Part shown: in pieces, positions 36,774-45,948 of the stretch
Layout: every line of letters starts with the position of its first letter
Numbering within the stretch: position 1 is the stretch's first letter
DNA from: Coprobacter sp.
Lineage (GTDB): Bacteria > Bacteroidota > Bacteroidia > Bacteroidales > UBA11471
Direction: 5' to 3'
Assembly (NCBI GenBank): GCA_017462265.1
Contig: JAFTRN010000036.1
Span: 1-64,000 of the forward strand
DNA length: 64,000 nt
Translations under genes and position numbers: made by a program
Notes under the pieces: generated by a model
What the model saw: the letters and a program-made list of their open reading frames with translations, nothing else
The model's database searches: none
Told to the model about the DNA's origin: nothing

Positions 36774-38585
36774 TTATTTCAATGAGCCGGTGAGGCGCTT
36801 ATTGGCCTCGCGCACACGTTCTTCTTCAACTTTCACCACCTTGCGGTCGTAAGTAATGAGGCCATTGACCTCTATCTCCACATCGGTAGTCTGGGTATAT
36901 ACGGCTGCCGAGAAACCTCTTGCTACCATATCGTAGAGCATCGTGGCATATTTCACATATTCGTCGGTAACCTCCTTGGGCGAATTAAACTGTATATAGC
37001 CCCAATTGCGATCGGGTACCCACAAATGCTCTTTTATCGCATATCCTATACCACCATATTCACCCAATACATTGGCTCTCATAGCATCGTAGAGATACAT
37101 TTCGGGGTGGGGATAATTATGCAGGTCGAGCATATCGCCACAAGTGTAGAAGTTACCTCCACTGGCCGGGTTCACCAGTCGTGTAGGATCGTATTGCTTG
37201 GTCCACTCGGCTATTTCCACCGTCTTGAACTGTCCCCAAGCCTCGTTGAAAGGCACCCACGTACCGATACAGGGATAGGAATAGAGATAGTCCATGATTT
37301 CTTTCCACTCTTTGCGGAAATTGGCTTCCGACTCGGCTGTGCGGGTTATTTCCTCACCGTCGAAATATTGACGATTTTGCCATTGCGGGCCCCTGTCACC
37401 ACTCGGCATATCTTGCCACACGATTATACCCTCGCGGTCGCAATGTGTGTACCAGCGGGCAGGCTCCACCTTTATATGCTTACGTATCATATTGAATCCC
37501 AACTTTTTCGTCATCACCACATCATATAGCAATGCCTCGTCGGTAGGCGCAGTGTAGAGGCCATCGGGCCACCAACCTTGGTCGAGAGGGCCAAATTGGA
37601 AAAGCGGTTTATTGTTCAGCTCGAGGCGCACGATACCCTCCTTGTCGCGACGGGTAGAGAATTTACGCATCGCAGCATAGCTACTCACTTTATCGACGAC
37701 CTTCCCCCCACTCGTCAAGCTCACTTTCAAGTCATAGAGGAATGGAGCGTCGGGCGACCACAACTTGGCATCGCGGGGCATCTCTATCTCCACCGCCTCA
37801 CCATTGATGCTCTTACCCGAGGCAACCAATCGGGCACCATCATATACATTTACCGCCACCATATCCGAGGGTGAGGCCGACTCTATTTGAGCCGCCACCG
37901 TCAATAAATGTCTATCTATATCGGGAGTAATGCGCAGATGCTCGATGTGCTTTGCCGACACAGGTTCCAACCACACCGTCTGCCATATACCCGATACCGG
38001 TGTGTACCATATCCCGCCCGGCTCGTTCACCTGTTTTCCACGGGGTTGATAGCCACGGTCGGTGGGGTCCCACACTCTTACGACCACTCGGTTCTCGCCC
38101 TTTACCAATGCGGCGGTAATATCAAACGAGAATGGCACGAAACCTCCGGTATGACTACCCACCTTCACATCATTTACCCACACATCGGCACGCCAATCGA
38201 CCGCACCGAAATGCAACAATATATTCTTTCCCTTCCACGACGAGGGTATAGTAAAACTACGTTGATATACCAATTCCTGACGCTCATTCACACGGCGACC
38301 TACGCCCGACAAGGCCGACTCCACGGCAAACGGCACCAATATTTCACCCTCATATTTATCGGGTAGGGCTGCCCCTTTATCCATTATGGCATATTGCCAC
38401 AATCCGTTCAGATTTTTCCAATCCTCACGCTCCATTATGGGACGCGGATACTCAGGCAATACATTCTGCGGATTGAGTTGCTCCCCCCAGGTAGTCATAA
38501 TTTTATCGCCGGCGGGTTTCCACTGCGCCACACTTTGCACAATAATCACAAATGTAAAGGCCAACAATACAAATAGTTTTTTCAT
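36774..38585 (-). CDS. Secreted glycoside hydrolase family 2 enzyme
   Basis: 603 residues with an N-terminal signal peptide (MKKLFVLLAFTFVIIVQSVA-Q). Sugar-binding jelly-roll domain (about 40-215, PFAVESALSGVG, FGAVDWRADVWVN), an immunoglobulin-like domain, then the TIM barrel with IRKHIKVEP, the acid/base Glu in PFNEAWGQ (about 448) and a candidate nucleophile Glu in LGEYGG (about 508). It releases beta-linked sugars (galactosidase, mannosidase or glucuronidase-like) in the periplasm; specificity cannot be read. It is shorter than large GH2 enzymes because it lacks C-terminal accessory domains. No SusCD pair is near. A minus-strand -7 box TATCTTTG is at 38641-38648. Confidence 0.9.
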   Translation of the reverse strand: MKKLFVLLAFTFVIIVQSVAQWKPAGDKIMTTWGEQLNPQNVLPEYPRPIMEREDWKNLNGLWQYAIMDKGAALPDKYEGEILVPFAVESALSGVGRRVNERQELVYQRSFTIPSSWKGKNILLHFGAVDWRADVWVNDVKVGSHTGGFVPFSFDITAALVKGENRVVVRVWDPTDRGYQPRGKQVNEPGGIWYTPVSGIWQTVWLEPVSAKHIEHLRITPDIDRHLLTVAAQIESASPSDMVAVNVYDGARLVASGKSINGEAVEIEMPRDAKLWSPDAPFLYDLKVSLTSGGKVVDKVSSYAAMRKFSTRRDKEGIVRLELNNKPLFQFGPLDQGWWPDGLYTAPTDEALLYDVVMTKKLGFNMIRKHIKVEPARWYTHCDREGIIVWQDMPSGDRGPQWQNRQYFDGEEITRTAESEANFRKEWKEIMDYLYSYPCIGTWVPFNEAWGQFKTVEIAEWTKQYDPTRLVNPASGGNFYTCGDMLDLHNYPHPEMYLYDAMRANVLGEYGGIGYAIKEHLWVPDRNWGYIQFNSPKEVTDEYVKYATMLYDMVARGFSAAVYTQTTDVEIEVNGLITYDRKVVKVEEERVREANKRLTGSLK

Positions 38586-38756
38586 GATAGTGTTTCGTTT
38601 AGAGTTTATTTTTTAGACAGAATACTTCCATACTACTTTGCAAAGATATTGGAAATAAGCATAGATTCTTTGTTTTTCTGATGCAAAGATTTGTCTATTT
38701 GACAACAAAACCACAACTTTTTAATACCTTTGCGCCCATAATAACAGATTGCTGAT

Positions 38757-40634
38757 ATGAAATTCTCGTATGACGTAATAGTTGTCGGTGCCGGACATGC
38801 CGGTTGCGAAGCGGCGGCCGCTGCCGCCAAGCTTGGCTCTGAGACGCTACTTATCACCATGGATATGAATAAGATAGCGCAGATGAGTTGTAACCCCGCC
38901 ATCGGTGGTATCGCCAAAGGTCAGATTGTGCGCGAAATAGATGCATTGGGCGGGCAAACCGGTATCGTTACCGATAAAACCGCCTTGCAATTTCGTATGC
39001 TCAATCGGTCGAAAGGGCCTGCCATGTGGAGTCCCCGAGCTCAAAGCGACCGACAGAAATATATACAATCCTGGCGAGAAATATTAGAAAATACCGAGCA
39101 CCTATCCATTTGGCAAGATAGCGTTAATAGACTGATTTTCAATAAAGACGGCAGCATTTCGGGTGTCGTCACCAATATGGAGGTGACCTTTTATGCCCGA
39201 GCTGTGGTACTCACCTGTGGTACATTCATGAACGGACTGATGCACATCGGTCGTGTGCAGCTGCATGGTGGTCGTGTTGCCGAGCCGGCCTCGCATGGTA
39301 TCACCGAACAGTTGTCGGAAATGGGCTTTACTGCCGCACGTATGAAGACCGGTACCCCGGTACGTATCGATGGGCGCAGTGTACATTACGACCTGATGAC
39401 CGAGCAAGTAGGCGAAGACGACTTCCACAAATTCTCATACCTCGACAACGTGCAACGCACTCTGCAACAACGGAGTTGCTGGATAACCTACACCAACGAG
39501 GCCGTGCACGAGATATTGCGACAAGGACTGCCCGACTCGCCACTCTACAACGGACAGATAAAGAGTATCGGCCCCCGATATTGTCCCAGCATCGAGACCA
39601 AAATCGTTACATTCCCCGATAAAACCGAACACCAACTTTTCCTCGAACCCGAGGGTGAAACCAGTCAAGAATTATACCTCAACGGCTTCTCTTCATCTCT
39701 GCCGCTCGATATACAGATACGAGCCCTGCAAGAAATTCCCGCATTCCGCGACATACGCATCTATCGACCCGGATACGCCATAGAGTACGACTATTTCGAT
39801 CCCACCCAGCTCACCCACACCCTCGAAACGAAAGCTGTAAAAGGGTTGTTCTTTGCCGGTCAGATAAACGGGACGACAGGTTACGAGGAGGCCGCGGGGC
39901 AAGGTCTTATAGCCGGTATCAACGCTCACCGGCGTTGCCACGGAGGCCCCGAATTTACATTGGCGCGCGACGAAGCCTACATAGGTGTACTCATCGACGA
40001 TCTCGTAACAAAAGGTGTCGATGAGCCATATCGTATGTTTACCTCCCGTGCAGAATACCGCATATTGTTGCGACAAGATGATGCCGATATGCGCCTTACC
40101 CCCAAAGGGTATGAAATAGGGCTGGCTACCGCCGAGCGATACCGCTTGCTGTGCGAGAAACGTGAGAACCGTGACCGACTTATCAATTTTGCTCGGGAGT
40201 ACTCCGTGAAGATGTCGCAAGTAAATTCCGGCCTCGAGCAGATGGGTTGTACACCTTTACGCCAAGGACTGAAACTGCTCGACCTCGTATTGCGTCCGCA
40301 ACTCACCATCGACACCATCGCCGCATGGATTCCTGCATTACAAGAGCAACTCGCTCTCATTCCTTCGCGTCGTGAAGAGATAACCGAGGCCGCCGAGATA
40401 TGTATGAAATACGAAGGCTACATCGAACGCGAAAAGCTCATTGCCGACAAGATTGCCCGCCTCGAAAATATCAAAATCAAGGGTAAATTCGACTATAACA
40501 CTATACAACAAATATCGATTGAGGCACGCCAAAAACTCTCTAAAATAGATCCCGAGACCATTGCGCAAGCATCACGCATACCGGGCATCTCGCCCAGCGA
40601 CATCAATATACTATTAGTGCTTTTAGGACGATAA
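38757..40634 (+). CDS. mnmG: tRNA uridine-5-carboxymethylaminomethyl modification enzyme MnmG (GidA)
   Basis: 625 residues. The FAD-binding subunit that, with MnmE, installs the cmnm5 group on U34 of several tRNAs. FAD motif VVGAGHAGCE (9-18), SCNPAIGGIAKGQIVREID, and GYEEAAGQGLIAGINAH are present, with the helical C-terminal domain to residue 625. A -7 box TACCTTTG lies at 38725-38732. It starts the run mnmG-apt-uvrC-dtd-mazG-deoC. The stop codon abuts a parS-like palindrome. Confidence 0.96.
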   Translation: MKFSYDVIVVGAGHAGCEAAAAAAKLGSETLLITMDMNKIAQMSCNPAIGGIAKGQIVREIDALGGQTGIVTDKTALQFRMLNRSKGPAMWSPRAQSDRQKYIQSWREILENTEHLSIWQDSVNRLIFNKDGSISGVVTNMEVTFYARAVVLTCGTFMNGLMHIGRVQLHGGRVAEPASHGITEQLSEMGFTAARMKTGTPVRIDGRSVHYDLMTEQVGEDDFHKFSYLDNVQRTLQQRSCWITYTNEAVHEILRQGLPDSPLYNGQIKSIGPRYCPSIETKIVTFPDKTEHQLFLEPEGETSQELYLNGFSSSLPLDIQIRALQEIPAFRDIRIYRPGYAIEYDYFDPTQLTHTLETKAVKGLFFAGQINGTTGYEEAAGQGLIAGINAHRRCHGGPEFTLARDEAYIGVLIDDLVTKGVDEPYRMFTSRAEYRILLRQDDADMRLTPKGYEIGLATAERYRLLCEKRENRDRLINFAREYSVKMSQVNSGLEQMGCTPLRQGLKLLDLVLRPQLTIDTIAAWIPALQEQLALIPSRREEITEAAEICMKYEGYIEREKLIADKIARLENIKIKGKFDYNTIQQISIEARQKLSKIDPETIAQASRIPGISPSDINILLVLLGR

Positions 40635-40650
40635 TGTTCCACGTGGAACA
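40635..40650. promoter_or_regulatory. parS chromosome-partition site (ParB-binding palindrome)
   Basis: TGTTCCACGTGGAACA, a perfect 16-bp palindrome that matches the widely conserved ParB/Spo0J target (the variant with CC...GG is known from other bacteria). It begins directly after the mnmG stop. Such sites cluster near the replication origin, and mnmG is often origin-proximal. Confidence 0.85.
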
Positions 40651-40668
40651 ATCAAAAAAAACAAAATC

Positions 40669-41193
40669 ATGAATTACGAAGCGATTATCAAACAGGTACG
40701 CGATATTCCCGACTTTCCCAAGCCCGGGATATTGTTCAAGGACCTTACCACCGTATTCAAAAACGAGGTCTCATTGCAGGCATTGAGCGACGAGTTATAC
40801 CATCTATACAAGGATAAAGGCATCACCAAAGTGGTAGGTATAGAATCTCGCGGATTCATCATGGGCGCCATTTTAGCCTCTCGCTTAGGAGCCGGCTTCA
40901 TACCCATACGCAAGCCCGGGAAACTCCCCGCCGATACGTGGCAAGAAAGTTTCGAAAAAGAATATGGCATCGATACCATAGAGATACATCGCGACGCACT
41001 GTCCGAGAGCGACACCATACTGCTCCACGACGATCTTCTTGCTACAGGTGGAACCATGATTGCTGCCGCAAATCTCGTGCGACGATTTAATCCGCAAAAG
41101 ATTTATATCAACTTTTTATCGGAGATTGTAGCCTTGAACGGACGTGCCGAACTACCGGCAGATATAGAGGTCGAAACCCTACTCAAATTCTAA
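40669..41193 (+). CDS. apt: Adenine phosphoribosyltransferase
   Basis: 174 residues. Salvages adenine with PRPP to AMP. The PRPP loop HDDLLATGGT is at 120-129, and the N-terminal IPDFPKPGILFKDLTTVF is characteristic. Eighteen bp separate it from the parS palindrome, 34 bp from mnmG. uvrC follows after 6 bp, so they share a transcript. Confidence 0.95.
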   Translation: MNYEAIIKQVRDIPDFPKPGILFKDLTTVFKNEVSLQALSDELYHLYKDKGITKVVGIESRGFIMGAILASRLGAGFIPIRKPGKLPADTWQESFEKEYGIDTIEIHRDALSESDTILLHDDLLATGGTMIAAANLVRRFNPQKIYINFLSEIVALNGRAELPADIEVETLLKF

Positions 41194-41199
41194 TCGGCT

Positions 41200-43017
41200 T
41201 TGGCGACAAGAGACGAACATATAAAGCAGTTACTATCGCTCCTCCCCGACTCTCCGGGCGTATATCAATATTACGACAAGGAGGGCACTCTGCTATATGT
41301 CGGTAAGGCCAAAAATCTGAAAAGACGGGTACATAGCTACTTCAATAAAGTACATGAGTCACAACGTACCAACATATTAGTGCGTAAAATCCATGACATA
41401 AAATACATCGTTGTAGCCAGCGAAGAAGATGCCTTGCATCTCGAAAATGCGCTGATAAAAGAGCATAAGCCCTTCTATAACGTCATGCTCAAAGACGATA
41501 AGACCTACCCGTGGATTACCATACGCCAAGAGCCTTTCCCCCGAATTTTTCTTACACGCAAGGTTATTCACGACGGCTCGCGATACTACGGCCCCTATGC
41601 CAATGTGCAACTTGCGCGCACGGTACTCGAACTAATACGGGCCTTATATCCCATACGCACCTGTTCACACCTGCTCACACCCGAAAACATCAATCGTCAC
41701 AAATACAAATTGTGCCTGCAATATCATATAAAGAATTGCAAAGGAGCTTGTGAAGGATTGGAAAGCGAAGAGGAATACCTCAAATACATTACTCAGGTAC
41801 GGCAGATACTCAGCGGAAACATTCAACAACTGAGTGAACATCTCCGTAACGAGATGCAACAACTGTCCGAACAACTGAAATTCGAGGAGGCGCAAGAAAT
41901 CAAAGAAAAATACCTGCTCATCGAAAAATATAAGGCCAAATCGGTCATCGTAAGCGCCTCTATACACAATGTCGATGTCTATTCTTACGACGAAGAAGAG
42001 AACGAATCGTACGTCAATTATATGCATGTGCGCAACGGATCCATCGTACAAAGTTACACCATTGAATACCGAAAAAAACTCGATGAAAGCAAGGAAGAGA
42101 TATTGTCGCTGGCCATAGCCGAGTTACGCACCCGCTTCAAAAGCCTGTCGCGCGAGGTCATCGTGCCATTTCTACCCGAATCGGAATTTGAAAACATACA
42201 ATTCACCATACCTATACGAGGCGACAAAAAACAGCTTCTATTGGTATCGGAGAAGAATGTGAAGCAATATAAAATCGATAAACAGAAGATTGCCGAGAAA
42301 CTCAATCCCGAGCAACGCGTCACACGTATACTTTCCCAGGCACAAAAAGACTTTCGACTACACAACCTGCCTATGCATATCGAGTGTTTCGACAACTCCA
42401 ACATACAAGGCACACTGCCCGTATCGGCCTGCGTGGTATTCAAAAAAGCGAAACCATCGAAAAAAGATTATCGCCATTTCAACGTGAAAACCGTGGAAGG
42501 ACCCGATGATTACGCCACCATGTACGAAGTGATAACCCGACGATACCGACGGCTTGTGGAAGAAAACGCCCCCCTACCCGACCTTATCGTTGTAGATGGA
42601 GGCAAGGGGCAACTTCATGCCGCCTTCGACGCCCTGAAAGACCTCTCTCTCGACATTCCGCTCATAGGTATTGCAGAGAGGCTCGAAAACATATTCTTTC
42701 CCGACGATCCCACCCCCTTGTTTCTCGACAAAAACAGCGAAAGCCTCCGTCTCATTCAGCAGATGCGCGATGAGGCCCACCGTTTCGGTATCACCCATCA
42801 CCGCAACCGCCGTAGCAAGAAGCAGACCGAGTCGGCTCTCGACCATATCAAAGGCATCGGCCCGAAAACTCGCGATGCCCTGCTCTCCAAATATAAAAGC
42901 GTAAAACGCATCAAAGAAGTACCCTTGCAAGAACTATCCCGGCTGATAGGCGAGAAAAAAGCTATCGCACTTCTTGATGGATTAAACAATAATAATTTGA
43001 CAATCAAGCAATTATGA
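41200..43017 (+). CDS. uvrC: Excinuclease ABC subunit C
   Basis: 605 residues starting at TTG 41200 (MATRDEHIKQLLSLLPDSPG), a non-ATG start supported by the family N terminus. UvrC makes both incisions in nucleotide excision repair. GIY-YIG domain (about 14-95: GVYQYYD, LLYVGKAKNLKRR), UVR helix (about 205-245), RNase-H-like endonuclease domain (ECFDNSNIQG, VVDGGKGQ) and tandem HhH (KGIGPKTRDALL). It overlaps dtd by 4 bp (ATGA). Confidence 0.95.
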   Translation: MATRDEHIKQLLSLLPDSPGVYQYYDKEGTLLYVGKAKNLKRRVHSYFNKVHESQRTNILVRKIHDIKYIVVASEEDALHLENALIKEHKPFYNVMLKDDKTYPWITIRQEPFPRIFLTRKVIHDGSRYYGPYANVQLARTVLELIRALYPIRTCSHLLTPENINRHKYKLCLQYHIKNCKGACEGLESEEEYLKYITQVRQILSGNIQQLSEHLRNEMQQLSEQLKFEEAQEIKEKYLLIEKYKAKSVIVSASIHNVDVYSYDEEENESYVNYMHVRNGSIVQSYTIEYRKKLDESKEEILSLAIAELRTRFKSLSREVIVPFLPESEFENIQFTIPIRGDKKQLLLVSEKNVKQYKIDKQKIAEKLNPEQRVTRILSQAQKDFRLHNLPMHIECFDNSNIQGTLPVSACVVFKKAKPSKKDYRHFNVKTVEGPDDYATMYEVITRRYRRLVEENAPLPDLIVVDGGKGQLHAAFDALKDLSLDIPLIGIAERLENIFFPDDPTPLFLDKNSESLRLIQQMRDEAHRFGITHHRNRRSKKQTESALDHIKGIGPKTRDALLSKYKSVKRIKEVPLQELSRLIGEKKAIALLDGLNNNNLTIKQL

Positions 43018-43466
43018 GAACACTCATACAACGTGTATCACACGCATCAGTCACCATCGATGGTATAGTCAAGTCCCATATAACCAGAGGATTGTTAATA
43101 TTCGTAGGTATAGAAGATGCCGATAATGAGAGTGATGTAGAATGGCTTAGTAAAAAGATCGCCAATCTGCGAATTTTTGACGACGAGAATGGCGTGATGA
43201 ACTTATCTGTGAAAGATATTAATGGTGAAACACTGATTGTCAGCCAATTCACACTACACGCTTCGACAAAGAAAGGCAATCGCCCCTCCTACATCAAGGC
43301 GTCTAAGCCCGACCATGCCATACCCTTGTACGAAAGTTTCTGCCGTACCATCGCCACCGAGACCGGGAAAGAGCCGGGGACGGGTCGTTTCGGCGCCGAT
43401 ATGAAAGTAGAACTGCTCAATGATGGCCCCGTCACTATATGGATTGACTCTCAAAACAAAGAATAA
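43014..43466 (+). CDS. dtd: D-aminoacyl-tRNA deacylase
   Basis: 150 residues. Removes D-amino acids and glycine from wrongly charged tRNAs. The two signature segments SQFTLHA (about 77-83) and GPVTIWIDS near the C terminus (cis Gly-Pro motif) are present, and the N terminus MRTLIQRVSHASV is typical. Translationally coupled to uvrC through an ATGA overlap; the MazG-like gene follows by 1 bp. Confidence 0.95.
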   Translation: MRTLIQRVSHASVTIDGIVKSHITRGLLIFVGIEDADNESDVEWLSKKIANLRIFDDENGVMNLSVKDINGETLIVSQFTLHASTKKGNRPSYIKASKPDHAIPLYESFCRTIATETGKEPGTGRFGADMKVELLNDGPVTIWIDSQNKE

Positions 43467-43467
43467 T

Positions 43468-43794
43468 ATGACCATACAAGAAGCTCAGGAAAGCGTCGAT
43501 CGTTGGATTAAGGAATATGGCGTGCGCTACTTCAACGAACTGACCAATATGGCTATTCTCACCGAGGAGGTAGGCGAAGTAGCACGCATCATCGCCCGCA
43601 AATATGGCGAACAATCTTTCAAGGAGAGCGACAAAGGCAAAGATCTGGCCGACGAACTGGCCGATGTACTGTGGGTGCTGATATGTATAGCCAATCAGAC
43701 GGGTACAGACCTCACAGAAGCCCTGAAACGCAACATCGAAAAGAAAACCCTTCGCGACACGCAACGTCATCTGCAAAACGAGAAATTGCGATAA
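43468..43794 (+). CDS. MazG-like nucleotide pyrophosphohydrolase
   Basis: 108 residues from ATG at 43468. All-alpha NTP pyrophosphohydrolase with the metal-binding motifs EEVGE (33-37) and DELAD (62-66). It hydrolyses a nucleoside triphosphate to monophosphate and pyrophosphate, probably house-cleaning of damaged or deoxynucleotides. Single-domain type, about half the size of the E. coli MazG. Start overlaps the end of dtd closely, consistent with co-translation. Confidence 0.87.
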   Translation: MTIQEAQESVDRWIKEYGVRYFNELTNMAILTEEVGEVARIIARKYGEQSFKESDKGKDLADELADVLWVLICIANQTGTDLTEALKRNIEKKTLRDTQRHLQNEKLR

Positions 43795-43834
43795 AATCGC
43801 CATATTCATCGAAAAAAAATCTAACTATTACACT

Positions 43835-44710
43835 ATGGATAAGTACAACGAAATGCTGAACAGCTACAATACCGCTATCGACGACGAAGCGGTGAAACAA
43901 GAGGTGGAAAAGATTCTCCACGACAACATATCGCGCAACAGCAACGAGGAGGTGTATCGACTACTCTTCGGGTGCATCGATCTTACATCGCTCAACCCCA
44001 CCGACCACCAAGAGCAAATAGCCGCCTTCACCCGCCAAGTCAACGAGTTTGATAATCAAAATCCCGAACTGAACCACGTTGCCGCTGTGTGCGTATATCC
44101 CAATTTTGTGGAAAGCGTACGCATGAACCTCGAGGTATCCGATGTAAACATTGCCGCCGTAGCCGGCGGATTTCCCTCCTCTCAAACATTTACTGAGGTG
44201 AAAATTGCCGAGGTGGGACTTGCGGTGGCTGAGGGTGCCAACGAAATAGATATCGTGATGAATGTAGGCCAATTCATCAGCGGTGAATATGAAGAATTAT
44301 GCGATGAAATCGCCGAAATCAAACATATCTGTCGTGATAAAGCCCGCCTCAAAGTCATACTCGAAACCGGTGCTCTGAAAGATTGTTCCCAAGTGAAAAA
44401 AGCGGCACTTCTGGCTATGTATTCGGGAGCCGATTTCATCAAGACCTCTACCGGTAAATTATCGCCGGGAGCCACACCCGAAGCCTTCTATGTCATGTGT
44501 AGAGCCATCAAAGAGTATTACGAAAAAACACACATTCGCATCGGTATCAAAGCTGCAGGTGGTATTTCCACTACAGCCGAGGCCGTGAAATACTACACCA
44601 TAGCCGAGGCTATACTCGGAGAGGAGTGGTTGAACAAAGAATATTTCCGTATCGGAGCCAGCCGATTGGCAGCCCATCTGCTCGAATCGATAGTTTCCGC
44701 CGGAAAGTAA
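43835..44710 (+). CDS. deoC: Deoxyribose-phosphate aldolase
   Basis: 291 residues. Cleaves 2-deoxyribose-5-phosphate to glyceraldehyde-3-phosphate and acetaldehyde. The Schiff-base Lys lies in IKTSTGKLSPGA (about 202-213); the second active-site Lys is in GIKAAGGIS and the Asp in EIDIVMNVGQF. Last gene of the mnmG-deoC run, followed by a strong terminator. The N-terminal extension of about 40 residues is usual for Bacteroidetes members. Confidence 0.94.
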   Translation: MDKYNEMLNSYNTAIDDEAVKQEVEKILHDNISRNSNEEVYRLLFGCIDLTSLNPTDHQEQIAAFTRQVNEFDNQNPELNHVAAVCVYPNFVESVRMNLEVSDVNIAAVAGGFPSSQTFTEVKIAEVGLAVAEGANEIDIVMNVGQFISGEYEELCDEIAEIKHICRDKARLKVILETGALKDCSQVKKAALLAMYSGADFIKTSTGKLSPGATPEAFYVMCRAIKEYYEKTHIRIGIKAAGGISTTAEAVKYYTIAEAILGEEWLNKEYFRIGASRLAAHLLESIVSAGK

Positions 44711-44733
44711 AAATTCTGCGATAAAATCGCACA

Positions 44734-44771
44734 AAAAACGGGGTGTCTCCATAGTGTGACACCCCGTTTTT
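44734..44771. terminator. Bidirectional terminator after deoC
   Basis: Perfect 14-bp stem (AAAAACGGGGTGTC 44734-44747 with 44758-44771), 10-nt loop, A/T runs at both ends. Right after it, GCTCTGTTTAAATTTTATTT (44774-44793) resembles the dispersed repeat end and overlaps the 3' end of the polyprenyl synthase gene. Confidence 0.88.
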
Positions 44772-44787
44772 AGGCTCTGTTTAAATT

Positions 44788-45765
44788 TTATTTTGTGCGC
44801 TTTATCGTATAGTCGAGTACTGCTAATAAGGCACCGGCCGCCTCAGAGGGCATAAAGGGCGACAAGCAAGCCACTGCCTCATCGCGCAATCGTTGCATCA
44901 CCCCCTCGGCATAGTCTATCCCTCCTACCCGCTTGGCATAATCGGTCAGTCGGTTTATATCCTCCGACGACAATTCCGATTTACGCACCAACTCTCGCAT
45001 CGCATCGCATTCGCTACCCTCGCCGTGAGTGAGTGCGTAGATAAGCGGTAGAGTGATTTTTCCCTCGGCGATATCGCTTCCCGTGGTAGGTTTTCCCACC
45101 TCATCGGCCGTGAAATAATCGAAAATATCATCTTTTATCTGGAAACAAAGGCCCAATTTCTCACCAAAATTCATTAACGCCTGTTGTTGCGCTTCAGTAG
45201 CACCGGCAGTCAATGCACCTATCTGCATACAGGCCACAAACAGCGAGGCTGTTTTCTGGCGTATCACATTGAAATAGGCCTTTTCATCGATAATTATATC
45301 TTGTGCTACGGATATCTGGTCTATCTCGCCTTGCGACAACGACTGCCCCAAGTCGCCCAAGATACCCATTATCTTTATTTCACGTGTATAAAGGGCCGCA
45401 CGCGTGGCACTCGATACGAAATAGTCGCCGGCCAACACAGCCACCCGATTGTCCCACAACGCATTCAGAGTGGCCTCTCCCCTGCGCTGTTTCGACTCAT
45501 CTACCACATCATCGTGTATCAACGTAGCATTGTGCAACAACTCTATAGCTGTCGCACCATAGATAGTCTCGAGGCGTACATCACCCAGCAAGCGGGCCGC
45601 CAACAATACCAATATAGGACGTATCTGTTTCCCTTTGGTCGATAGATAATGCTCCACCACACGTGTGAGCAACGGACTTTCCGAAGCAAGCATTTGCGCT
45701 ATCACCTCGTTGAGTCTCACCATTTCGGCTTCAATAGGTTGTTTTATCTTCGACAATATGTCCAT
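44788..45765 (-). CDS. Polyprenyl diphosphate synthase (trans-prenyltransferase)
   Basis: 325 residues. Extends isoprenyl diphosphates with isopentenyl diphosphate for the menaquinone side chain. First aspartate-rich motif DDVVD at 85-89 and second DDIFD at 212-216, with GGKxxRP-like KGKQIRPIL near 44-52. The small residues ahead of the first motif suggest a long-chain product (octaprenyl or longer), inferred only. The last residues KRTK overlap a repeat-like sequence. Divergent from polA. Confidence 0.9.
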   Translation of the reverse strand: MDILSKIKQPIEAEMVRLNEVIAQMLASESPLLTRVVEHYLSTKGKQIRPILVLLAARLLGDVRLETIYGATAIELLHNATLIHDDVVDESKQRRGEATLNALWDNRVAVLAGDYFVSSATRAALYTREIKIMGILGDLGQSLSQGEIDQISVAQDIIIDEKAYFNVIRQKTASLFVACMQIGALTAGATEAQQQALMNFGEKLGLCFQIKDDIFDYFTADEVGKPTTGSDIAEGKITLPLIYALTHGEGSECDAMRELVRKSELSSEDINRLTDYAKRVGGIDYAEGVMQRLRDEAVACLSPFMPSEAAGALLAVLDYTIKRTK

Positions 45766-45948
45766 TGGTGTACAGATTGTTATCTACCCTATCCTTTCCT
45801 TTTGGGGCAAGGAACAGGGCCGCTACCGTTATTTTGCCACAAAAATAGCAATAAAACCCCAAAGATTTGGTAGAATTATCGTAAATTTACCTCGAGATTT
45901 ATTCAAAATCTGTTATTAGGAACAACGAAATAAGCTTCGACAGCGATT

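Noticed and set aside
36774-38585. GH2 gene as part of a polysaccharide utilisation locus
   Set aside because: No SusC/SusD pair, sensor-regulator or other glycan-degrading gene is adjacent.
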